Positions 1 to 10,182 of a stretch of DNA of 64,000 nt are shown piece after piece. The stretch spans positions 4,836,001 to 4,900,000 of the forward strand of contig JBLDXI010000042.1 in the NCBI GenBank assembly GCA_047495785.1, written 5' to 3'. The position numbers and the translations under genes are program-made. Each line of letters opens with the position of its first letter. Within the stretch, counting starts at the first letter, position 1. This DNA comes from Lepidodermella squamata (lineage: Eukaryota > Gastrotricha). The notes beneath the pieces are model-generated. The model made no database searches and was not told where the DNA came from. It saw only the letters and a list, made by a program, of their open reading frames with translations.

Positions 1-2340
1 TCTTCATTTTATCAAGCTATCTTGAATTGGCCGATACATTTGAAATTCCACTCAATATGACTAGTGCGGCAGAGCAGAATGTCTCTTTAGCCAGTCCAAT
101 GCCCCAATATATCGCAGCAGCAAATTACTCTGAAAGTGCTGCTATAAACAAGACAATAGTCACAATAGTGGGATCTGTATCATACGCTGGTGAAATGCCA
201 CTCGGTCCACTTGGTACGAAGACGATTGAACTAGCCCTCGACCGGCTGAAAACAGATAGTCAATGGAATGATCATGGGCAAGAGCTCGTGGTCGAAGCTT
301 TCGATGACGAATGCGTAGATTCAACCAACATCGAACGCATTATTTCAGAGTTTCGGAGAAGCGAGGAAGTGCCAAACCGGCTGCCTATTGTCATAAGCAT
401 GGGCTGTTCTGGGGTAGGGATGCGTACAGTCGCAGAGGTTTCGAAATTCTACAACTACGTTTCGGTAAGTTGCATCTAGATGTAACGCTTGACTGTTTCA
501 ATCATCATTTCTTTGTACAGCTGTGCTACGCTCAGACGTTTCAAGAATGGCCCGAAAATAGGCACAGATTCTCAACGCATTTCCCCTTGGCCGATCGGTT
601 TGATATGCAACATGTTGCAGTGGTTAAATTCATGGTTCAAATGCAGTGGCAGAAACTAGCAATATTGTCTGAATCTTACACTCTCTATGACCAGGTAAGA
701 TACAAGTACTGTAATTTCTAGCCTTCCAAAATATTTTTTCATTTTAGTTGGGCAGCACTCTGTTTCCACGCTTGGAAGCAGCGAACATAAGCCTGATATG
801 GCTGAGAAAGTTTTCCCATGCCGGAGTCTTCGAAGAGGAGATGGAGCCTGCCCTTGACGAGCTGAAGCCTCTGGACCCTAGAATAATTCTAATGGATGCT
901 GATCGCTCGGCTGGAAAACTCTGTTGGATGCATCGGAAGGGACTGTTCGGTCCCAACCTCGTCATTTTCGTTTGGTATTGGTCTGATGTTTATCCGATTC
1001 CGTACGTACCAGACAATATGCTGGATTGGTGTACAGCCGACATGATTTACGAGGTCTGAACTCTATATTATAATTACTCAATGATACTAATGTCACACTT
1101 TCAATCAAAGGTAATGCAGAGCGTTCTATTTTTCGGTGACTCGTCACTAGTCAACATATATGGCCCAGACATTCAAGACTCGACAGGATTTTCAAACAGG
1201 CAATGGGAGGCAGATATGCACGCGAAAATCGATCGGCCGGAAGATGGCGGCTTTTATGGCCACTATCGCTACATTTACTACGACGTCGCGTTGTTTGCTG
1301 GTATGATACTTGGCGCTACTGAATCTGTACTTAGAGCCCGTAAGCCCCAGCGTTGAAATCACCTTTTTCATCAATGATCTTTCGCAATTTCTAGGGAACG
1401 ATACATTGTCTAAACGTTAAAGCTCGTGGCATTGAGAAAGATTTTCCCCCGGTTGATTCGAAGAAATGTTATGTATGTGAGCAAGGAGGATTGCGTTATT
1501 ACATTGGGATGCGCCCTAATGCTGTGCCAAGTGTTCACTCTGCCTATTGGTTCCTTGGAAACCCCTATTGAATGCACAATTATTGCGACATTAGTAGCAA
1601 TCGGCTTATCGGTTTTAAACCTTGGGTTTCTACTGAAAATCGACACTGGAAATACAGAATTAGTGGACCGAGAACCTCTCCGTCGCTCAGTTCGAAGCGG
1701 ACGTAGCGGACAAAGTGCACAAAGCCGAAAAAGCGCCCAAAGCATCGGCCGAGTCTCGATTAGACTAAGCAGGCTGAGCTCCAGAAAAGCAGTGTATGAT
1801 CTTCACTGGCGCAGAATTAGCTGCATTCACGTTGTCATTATTCAAGTACTCATCATTGTCAGTTTGTTCCTCGTCAAAACGCCGTTTGAAGTGATCCCAA
1901 CGCCAAGCGGTGTAGAGGTTGAATCTTTGAATTCTCAGATCAATCTCCAGTTTTTCTCAAGGAATTGCGCATTTTCTCTTGATAACAACCCAGCTGCCGA
2001 GGTGGTTGCTGCACTCGTTGTAGCTTCTAACTTGATGCTCATGCTTCGAACTGCAATTCTATGCTATCGAATACAACTGGTAAGAAATTGAGCATGTAGT
2101 AACAATCGAATAGTGTCTATTGTTGTTTCCTACCAGAGAAGAAAGAAAGCTGTCATTCCTAGGGAGCTGACTATAACGTGTTGGCTATTCGGTTGCATGG
2201 TTTCGTTTGCTGCTGCTTCTGGTCTCATTTGTCTTCTGATGCCGCTGAATGCTCCTCTTGTAGTCAGTTTTACTAACATTCTGCTCGTTACTACCATTTC
2301 ACTTGTCACAATTTTCACCCACTGGTGTCGCTACAATTGA
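1..2340 (+). pseudogene. GABA-B-like class C GPCR, copy 1, broken; 5' end outside window
   Basis: Exons read as <1-464, 521-694, 748-1053, 1111-1339, 1395-2079 and 2137-2340, collinear with the intact copy at 6495-9440. Only part of the signal peptide is missing at the left edge. Exons 1-4 encode a Venus-flytrap ligand domain of GABA-B type, with GCSGVG (the family's ligand-serine region) and a later VWYWSDVY block. Exons 5-6 encode TM helices, and the protein stops right after TM7. Exon 5 is damaged: after NDTLS the frame reads into TAA at 1418-1420, about 390 bp present in copy 2 (end of the ligand domain and TM1) are missing, and the frame resumes shifted near 1426 (KIFPRLIRR). I found no acceptor between 1395 and 1490 that restores frame, so I call a pseudogene. 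Truncated products cannot be excluded. Confidence 0.8.
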
Positions 2341-2364
2341 TACGTCACTTCACATGCTCTAAAT

Positions 2365-2560
2365 ATAGAATTGTCCCCAGAAATATAGGTCGAGTAGCTT
2401 TGACAATTCGATATTTTACGGTATAACATTCGTAAAACGTTCATATCTGAACTCGCCGCACTCGATTTACTGATCGCAACTCGCCTCCGGCTCGTTCCGA
2501 CTCGTAAATCTCGGGCGGCTCCGTACAGATATAAACGTTTTACTCATGTCATACCATACA
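2365..2560. repeat. Foldback repeat unit A, copy 1
   Basis: About 195 bp with imperfect terminal inverted repeats: the left end reads ACGGTATAACATTCGTAAAA and the reverse complement of the right end reads TGGTATGACATGAGTAAAAC. The centre is rich in CTCG/CGAG steps. Nearly the same sequence recurs at 5050-5258, and a related inverted copy lies in the receptor intron near 7222-7440. No coding potential seen. Confidence 0.75.
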
Positions 2561-3790
2561 AATATAACACTGTGTCTATATTTTTAACCTTGAAACACAA
2601 ATCTATATTTTTTCATACCAAATATAGATTTGAATATGAACTATATTTCTGATCTAAGTATATCTGAAATATAGATTCAGATGTATCTATATTTTTGACC
2701 TGGAAAATCTATATTTTGAATATAGATGCCAAGCCTGTCTAACAGAAAAACACAGGGATATAGTTTTCGCAACGCAATTTATTATGAAAGAAAATGGAGA
2801 AATTCAATTTTGAGAATAATTTAGACGGGGACAGCTTGGCAGGCGGGCTGACAAAATTGGCCGTAGGAATCAGAATTTCTCAGAAAACTCCGGAAAATCG
2901 GGCAGCATTTCGTCCCCGCTGTGCATGAATTCGCAGCGATTCGTGGGTCGGATCGCGCAGAAGATCATCGAACAGGTACGGTCAGCAAGTCGCCTCCATA
3001 GATCGATAGAACGCGCCGCGAACACTGAGCAGAAAATCCAGAAAATCGGACAGCATTTTGACCCAAATTCGCAGAAATCACCACCTTGAAACTTGAACTT
3101 GGAGCACTCTGCCAGCGACAGTTCCGATTCGATCACGTTGAAAACATCGACGTACCAAACACCTTTGCGACGCGCTAGTCTGAAATTGAGCCATTTTCAA
3201 CAACCAGAGATGAAATTCCGACGGACTGCTGTCGACTTTCTTTCATCGCAACCAAACGTTTCGTTCAAATCGAACCAGTTTCTTCGGATTGCAAAGGCGC
3301 ATGGTTTTCGCGAACGTTGATTTCGAAGGAACCAGGTTTCAGGGTTGATGGTTTATCGAACCATTCGGCTTCAATTGCGGCAGCTTTGCCAATCGGAGAA
3401 GAATTCTGGGAGCATTTGTTCGTGAAATTCGAGCAGAATTTCGGCCGGACAGAAAATCGACGTTCAAAACGAGACGAAATTCGAACGAATGAGAAAAATG
3501 AGCGAGAATGCCATTTTTCGATGAAATTTTAAGTTGGATTTTTTATTATATATTATTTTGCGTTGCGAAAAATATAGACACGTGTAATATTTTACGATAC
3601 AACATTCGTAGAAACCTATATTTTCGTGAAGCACTCGTATAGATCGGGTAAAACTCATTCACCTCGTGAAATCTCGTCTCCACTCGCCTGTCGGCTCGTT
3701 CCGCCTCGATTTCACTCGTTTCATTCGTTTTACTCGATCTATATTTCGTGCTTCTCTCAAATATAGATTCCTACTCATGTTATATCATAC
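2560..3790. repeat. Tandem 1.25 kb repeat unit B, copy 1
   Basis: First of two adjacent, highly similar units. Each starts with a block of alternating CTATATTT / AAATATAG motifs (2560-2735) that can form many small hairpins. A G+C-richer core follows (2740-3540), and the unit ends in a 200 bp imperfect palindrome (3575-3790) with ends related to unit A. Open frames of 60-90 codons survive in both copies in the core, but none resembles a known family and starts and splice sites are unclear. Probably a non-autonomous mobile element or satellite-like repeat. Confidence 0.7.
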
Positions 3791-5050
3791 AAATATAACA
3801 CTGTGTCTATATTTTTAACCTTGAAACACAAATCTATATTTTTTCATACCTCAAATATAGATTTGAATATGAACTATATTTCTGATCTATATCTGAAATA
3901 TAGATTCAGGTGTATCTATATTTTTTACCTGGAAAATCTATATTTTGAATATAGATGCCCATTTCCAAGCCCAATACTTCCGAGGTCTTGAAACAGCTAA
4001 TTCTAACGGAAAAACACAGGGATATAGTTTTCGCAACGCAATTTATTATGAAAGAAAATGGAGAAATTCAATTTTGAGAATAATTTAGACGGGGACAGCT
4101 TGGCAGGCGGGCTGCAAAAATTGGCCGTAGGAACCAGAATTTCTCAGAAAACTCCGGAAAATCGGGCAGCATTTCGTCCCCGCTGTGCATGAATTCGCAG
4201 CGATTCGTGGGTCGGATCGCGCAGAAGATCATCGAACAGGTACGGTCAGCAAGTCGTCTCCTTAGATCGATAGAACGCGCCGGGAACACTGAGCAGAAAA
4301 TCCAGAAAATCGGACAGCATTTTGACCCCAATTCGCAGAAATCACCACCTTGAAACTTGATTGAACTTGGAGCACTCTGCCAGCGACAGTTCCGATTCGA
4401 TCACGTTGAAAACATCGACGTACCAAACACCGTTGCGACGCGCTAGTCCGAAACTGAGCCATTTTCAACAACCAGAGATGAAATTCCGACGGACTGCTTG
4501 ACCTTCTTTCATCGTTACCAAACGTGTCGTTCAAATCGAACCAGTTTCTTCGGATTGTAAAGGCGCATGGTTTTCGCGAACGTTGAACTCGAAGGAACCA
4601 GGTTTCAGGGTTGATGGTTTATCGAACCATCCGGCAGCTTTGCCAATCGGAGCAGAATTCTGGGAGCATTTGTTCGTGAAATTCGAGCAGAATTCCGGTC
4701 GGACAGAAAATCGACTTTCAAAACGAGACGAAATTCGAACGAATGAGAAAAATGAGCGAGAATGAATAGAAAGCCATTTTTCGATGAAATTTTAAGTTGG
4801 ATTTTTTATTATTTATTATTTTGCGTTGCGAAAAATATAGACACCGTGTAATATTTTACGATACAACATTCGTAGAAACCTATATTTTCGTGAAGCACTC
4901 GTATAGATCTCGTAAAACTCATTCACCTCGTGAAATCTCGTCTCCACTCGCCTGTCGGCTCGTTCCGCCTCGATTTCACTCGTTTCATTCGTTTTACTCG
5001 ATCTATATTTCGTGCTTCTCTCAAATATAGATTCCTACTCATGTTATATC
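3790..5050. repeat. Tandem 1.25 kb repeat unit B, copy 2
   Basis: Second unit, offset by about 1.26 kb from the first and alignable by eye along its whole length, with scattered substitutions and small indels (for example near 4640, where 'tcaattgcgg' of copy 1 is missing). It has the same order: CTATATTT/AAATATAG block, core, terminal 200 bp palindrome. It is followed directly by unit A copy 2, so the local order is A-B-B-A. Confidence 0.7.
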
Positions 5051-5258
5051 ATACAAATATAGAATTGTCGCCAAAAATATAGGTCGAGTCGCTATGACAA
5101 TTCGATATTTTACGGTATAACATTCGTAAATCGTTCATATCTGAACTCGCCGCACTCGATTTACTGATCGCAACTCGCCTCCGGCTCGTTCCGACTCGTA
5201 AATCTCGGGCGGCTCCGTACAGATATAAACGTTTTGCTCATGTCATACCATACAAATA
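5050..5258. repeat. Foldback repeat unit A, copy 2
   Basis: Near-identical to 2365-2560, in the same orientation. The hAT-type element starting at 5263 has inserted at its right edge. Confidence 0.7.
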
Positions 5259-5262
5259 TATC

Positions 5263-6157
5263 CAGGGTATTATACCGACCGGTTTTTATTCTAAAAAAAC
5301 CGCCTACCAGTTTAAACCGATTTATACCGGTAATAAACACCGGTTTTTAATGAATTTCAATAATTAAAGGATCTGACCATTGGAGAGTCGAACAACTCGA
5401 ATACCTTAGCTTCCATTGAATTTTCGAGTGTACCACGTTAATGTACGCAAAAAACTGCATAGTTGGATGTGTTACACGACTATTTTCATGAAAATTCGAT
5501 TAAATGCAATAAAGCGATAAAAAATAAAAAAACAGTTAATTATCTCCAGATCTGTGATAGCTATGAAAATTCTGAAAACGGGAATGAGTTCCCCGTGCAA
5601 ACTTTACCCCTCCGGGGTTTCTAAGGGGGATTTTGCGATCAAAAGCCGCGGTTTTGCCGATTCCTTTGAAAAATTTTTTTTTACAATTTTCCTATCACCA
5701 ATTAAAAACCGGAAGTGAATTTTGATTTTGCGATGTTTTCGTTAGTTTTGCGAATTATGTAGAGATATTTGAGTACTAAGGGTAATCCGAGGCGCTGAAC
5801 ACGCTGAGCGCATTTGTTTTCACACTGGAAGCATCGGTTATCGAATATCGATTATCGATTATACGGTGAATGATTGATTTTTGTTCGAATTCTGCCGAAT
5901 CTTACTTGGCAAATGAACCTTCACGCTAAGAATCAAAGCTGATTATCATAACTAATGCAACTCCTGATCTTGTAGCTCAACTTTTTGCCAACACTTTGAA
6001 CTAGGAAGACATACTCCTGCTGATGTCTTACCATCTAACCGTCGGATTTGTGGGTTTACTTAAAACCGCGGTTTTTATTGAACTTGAAAAAAACCGGTTT
6101 ATACCGGCACCGGTGTAAACTGGTAGGAACTGGTTTGAGTTTAAACCGAATACCCTG
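5263..6157. mobile_element. Non-autonomous hAT-type DNA transposon (895 bp) with 8-bp target duplication
   Basis: It begins CAGGGTATTATACCG and ends CGAATACCCTG. Subterminal regions on both sides repeat the motifs ACCGGTTT, GTTTAAACC and CTACCAGTTTA in inverted orientation. The flanks are a perfect 8-bp duplication AATATATC (5255-5262 and 6158-6165), the size made by hAT transposases. No transposase frame is present, so the element is non-autonomous. Confidence 0.88.
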
Positions 6158-6165
6158 AATATATC

Positions 6166-6494
6166 TTGAAAGCATTTTTGTATTGATGAGTATTTGAATT
6201 TTATTTTTCATTCTTTATTGGAGATTCTTGAAATAAAATGCTTGTTCATGTTTTTCACTCGAATGACATTCCACATTTAAGTTCAGAGCCCTTTCAAAAG
6301 AATATTGAGGCTAGCCATAAAGTTGCCGGTCGAATTGCCGCTAATGAGAATCATTAGGCTTTACGTTGCGTAGCCAACCAATCCGTGAGAAATTGGCAGC
6401 TAATGAATTGATCAGTTTTAGTTGCCCTAAATATATTCATCTCCGCGGCTTCTTAAACTTTTCCTTTCAACCAAAACTAATGCGGAGCGAATTT
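6166..6494. other. Upstream region of receptor copy 2
   Basis: AT-rich stretch between the hAT-type element and the receptor start. No clear TATA box or gene seen. An in-frame ATG at 6480 lies 15 bp upstream of the chosen start and could be used instead. Confidence 0.4.
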
Positions 6495-9440
6495 ATGGAT
6501 AAGACTATTTTCCATTTAGCTTTGATGGCTTTTATTCCCTTTGTTGATTCTTCCTCTGAATTCAGAATTTCTGTCAATTTGACTAGTGCGGCCATGCAGA
6601 ATGTCACCTTGACTAGTCCAATGCCGAAGTACATTTTCGCGGCAAATTACTCGGAAAATTCCTCGAGTAAAAAGACGATTGCTAGCATCGTAGGCAGTGT
6701 AACATACGGGGGTGAAATGCCGCTCGGTCCGCTCGGCACAAAGGCTATGGAGCTAGCCCTGGATCGACTGCAGGCTGCAAACCTAGGAGCTAATGCTTAC
6801 GAGCTTGCAATCGAAGCGTTCGATGATGAATGCGTTGATTCCACCAACGTCTATCGAATTGTTAACGAATTGCGAAGAAGCGAAGAGGTTTCTAATCGAC
6901 TACCCCTGATTATCAGCATAGGTTGTTCTGGCGTGGGAATGCGGACTCTTGCTGAAGTTGCCAAGTTTTTCAATTACGTCTCGGTAATATGCAAAATCGG
7001 AAAATGGTTGTTTCATTCGTGCATTTCTGAATTTAGCTAACTTATATCCAGACTTTCCGCGAATTGCCAGAAAATCGTCCCCGGTTTCCAACGCATTTCC
7101 CGTTGAGCGATCGTTTCGACGTGGCTCATGTAGCCATTGTCCGACTCATGAAGGAAATGAAATGGCGGCGTCTTGCAACATTGTCTGAATCTTACGCACT
7201 TTACGATCAGGTAAGAACAAACTTTATATTTGTATGATAATAGCACGAGTAAAGAGTCTATATCTGAACGGAGCCGGCCGAGATTTACGAATCGGAACGA
7301 GTCGAAGACGAGTGGAGATGAGTAAATCGAGTACGGCGAGTTCAGATATAAACGATTTACGAGTGCTGTATCAAAAAATATTGCATGAGCACATCTACTA
7401 ACACTATATTTTTGAAACGAATGCTATATTTTATTGGAAAAATTATCATCTAATGTTGCTTGCGCTACGGCAACTTCTATAGCTTGGTAGCACCCTCTTT
7501 CCACGCCTGGAAGCTGCGAACATAAGCCTGATATGGCTGAGAAAGTTTTCCCACGCCGGAGTCTTTGAGGAGGAGATGGAGCCTGCCCTTGACGAGCTGA
7601 AGCCTCTGGACCCTAGAATAATTTTATTGGATGCTGATCGCTCGGCTGGTAAACTCTGCTGGATGCATCGGAAGGGACTATTCGGTCCCAATCTCGTCAT
7701 TTTCGTGTGGTACTGGTCTGATGTTTATCCGATTCCGTACGTACCCGACAATATGCTTGATTGGTGTACAACTGATATGATTTACGAGGTCTGTTAAGTC
7801 CCTTATAATTACTCACTCATAATATTACTCTTTCAAAGGTAATGCAAAGTGTCATATTCTTCGGCGATACGTCTTTCGTTGACATTTACGGTGCGAATAT
7901 TCGAGACTCAACAGGGATATCTTACTCGGAGTGGGAGGCAGAGATGCATCTGAAAATCGATCGACCCGAGGATGGCGGATTCTGGAGCTACTACCGATTC
8001 ACAAATTACGATGTTGCCCTCTTCGCTGGTATGGTTTTAGGGGCCGCTGAAACAGCACTCCAAGCTCGTGAGCTTCAACATTTTTCATATTACGTTTTAG
8101 CATTATTGTCCATCCCTAATGCCAGATAACGATACACTGTCTAACTGGTATACTGATACTCCCAGATTCCGCGATAATGGCTCTTATTTTGTGGGAGTAG
8201 TTAGCGATGCAGTAATCGCGGCTAAAGTTAACGGCTTCAAAGGTTATTACGACTTTGACAGCGCTTCACGATCGAACTCTAGAGGTTTCGTACCAATTTC
8301 TTTCACTCAGCTATTGAATAACGGCAGCAAGCTTGCCATAGTCTCAACATACCAGTCAAACGTTGATAACCTGACCGTTTTTCCTGGCCGATTTACATGG
8401 GCAACCCGAGATAGATTGGTTCCCCTTGACTCAAAGCGAGTCTTAATTGTGGAATCGCCAATGATTGATACTGCCAGTAATACTGCGCTTATCATTCTGG
8501 CAGCCCTCGTAATTGTGCTTACCTGTTTACCTATTGCGCTGATGGCGTTGGGGAAAATCTGTCCTTTTATGATTCGAGAAAACCTAAGCAATAGTAGCAA
8601 GGAGGATTGTATCATTTCACTAGGAAACGCTGTAATGCTGTGTCAAGTTTTAGCTCTGCCGAGTAATTCCTTGAAAACACCTGGCGAGTGCACAGCTATG
8701 GCGACACTGGTAGCTGTTGGCTTGTCAGTTTTAATTCTGGGATTCTTACTGAAAATTGCCACAGGGAATGCAGATTTGGTGGACGTGGTAGAGCCTACCC
8801 GCCGGTCTGCTCGGAGCAGGCTAAGTAATGCTAGAGTATCGGTGAGAGTAAGCCGACTGAGCGTCCTGAACACTTCAAATGACTACGCATGCCGAAAAAC
8901 AAGCTTATTCGTTCTGTGTTTGATCGTTCAAGTAGTAGTTATTATCAGTTTGATCTTCATAGAAACTCCGTTTGAAGTAATCACTCCTGTGATAGGCCTA
9001 GAGGTTGAACCACTGAATTCCCAAGTCAACCTTCAGTATTTTACAAGGGCTTGTACTTTTTCACTGGACAACAACCCGGCCGCGGTGGTAATTGCGAGCC
9101 TGGTTGTCTTGTCCAACTTGATGATTATTTTACAAACCGCAATTTTATGCTATCGAGTGCAGATGGTGAGTCTCATTAGATTTGGCAGCACGCGTTTTAT
9201 GCTCATATTGTTTTTGCCGCCGAACAGAGAAAAACCAAGGCTGTCATCCCGCGAGATCTAAATGTGACTTGCTGGCTGTTCGGCTGCTCGGTGACGCTTG
9301 TCGGTGGTACTGGGCTGGTTTGTCTTTTGATGCCAATGAAGGCTCCTCTCGTCGTCAGTGGCGCAAACATTATTCTCGTGGCTACTATCGCAATATCCGC
9401 TATGCTAAAACTGAAAATGCAGATCTCGAATAATTATTGA
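6495..9440 (+). CDS. GABA-B-like class C G-protein-coupled receptor, copy 2 (intact)
   Basis: Exons 6495-6983, 7037-7210, 7483-7788, 7839-8067, 8126-9165 and 9228-9440 join in frame to about 816 residues. Residues 1-21 look like a signal peptide (start MDKTIFHLALMAF). A bilobed Venus-flytrap ligand domain spans to about residue 500: GEMPLGPLGT, GCSGVG and VWYWSDVY match the GABA-B pattern. No cysteine-rich domain lies between it and TM1, another GABA-B-like trait. Seven hydrophobic helices follow from about residue 519. The chain ends about 12 residues after TM7, so the coiled-coil tail of vertebrate GABA-B subunits is absent. Intron 2 (7211-7482) is enlarged by a foldback repeat. Family members signal through Gi/o at the plasma membrane; ligand here unknown. 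Confidence 0.88.
7222..7440. repeat. Foldback repeat unit A-like, inverted, inside receptor intron 2
   Basis: Resembles the reverse complement of units at 2365 and 5050: ATATCTGAACGG..., a CGAG-rich centre, then CAGATATAAACG and GATTTACGAGTG. It accounts for this intron (272 bp) being several times longer than its counterparts in copies 1 and 4 (52-53 bp). Confidence 0.65.
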
Positions 9441-10182
9441 CACTATATTAACATGATTGGACCGATTTTAAATACATGTTTATGAATTTAGAATTTAAGT
9501 ATTGTATTTTTTGCAAAAAATTCAGGGCTTCCCAACCAGGCGATGCGGCACCTTAAAGCTGAATTATATAATTCACTGGAATATACGCATTCTGGATAGC
9601 TCAAATAGCGGCGAGCGCGGCGTAGTTGTGTAGTGGCAAAACAAAAAGCACCGCGATAGCGCCTATTTCAGAATATTTGCGAACCATAAAAGGCGCATCT
9701 TGCCACGCTAGACCTCATTAAGCGTGAAGTATCACAAGTATCAAGTATCAACCGGTGCGTCACTTCCGCATCTGGTGTCACCAATCCGCTTGAGCAAAAG
9801 AATCGCAGCAGGTTTACCTATGAGTGCCATGAGACTTCCGGTGCATCACAAATTGTTCTACCTTCGGAAGTGATGGTAGATCAAGTCAACTACAGCACCA
9901 CGCTGCGATCTGAGAAGCTCGAAATGAATGCTTAATTTTTCGTTGAGTATCAGCCAGTGACATTTTACACGTAAAACTTAGCCGTAAGCAATGACCATAT
10001 CGAACTCAGAACCTGCAATTGAATACTTGACCAGGTAATCGACACGATGATACCTGCGTCTAATCTGTTCCCGCTTCGAGAGCTGAAGGCGAAAATCTAC
10101 CGCCCTCTGATCATATGGTCTGAAGATTTTTATATTAAATCTACTTTCCAGCAAATTGTAGGGAAAATATTATCAATCTTTC
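9441..10182. other. Intergenic spacer, left part of segmental duplication
   Basis: No gene seen. From about 9640 it is similar in blocks to 16330-16860 and 17370-17890, upstream of copy 4 (shared: CGCGATAGCGCCTA, GAGACTTCCGG, GGTCTGAAGAT, CTACTTTCCAGCAAATT). The two receptor copies were therefore duplicated with their upstream DNA. Confidence 0.6.

Noticed and set aside
311-721. Plus-strand open frame overlapping receptor exons 1-2
   Set aside because: It runs in the wrong frame through exon 1 and only picks up the true frame in exon 2; it is a reading-frame shadow.
3093-3532. Open frames in the 1.25 kb repeat as protein-coding genes
   Set aside because: Conserved in both units, but the units are recent duplicates, frames are short and no family resemblance is seen.
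2560-5050. CRISPR-like array because of regularly repeated short motifs
   Set aside because: Motifs are inverted hairpin words without constant spacers or cas genes, and the DNA is clearly eukaryotic.
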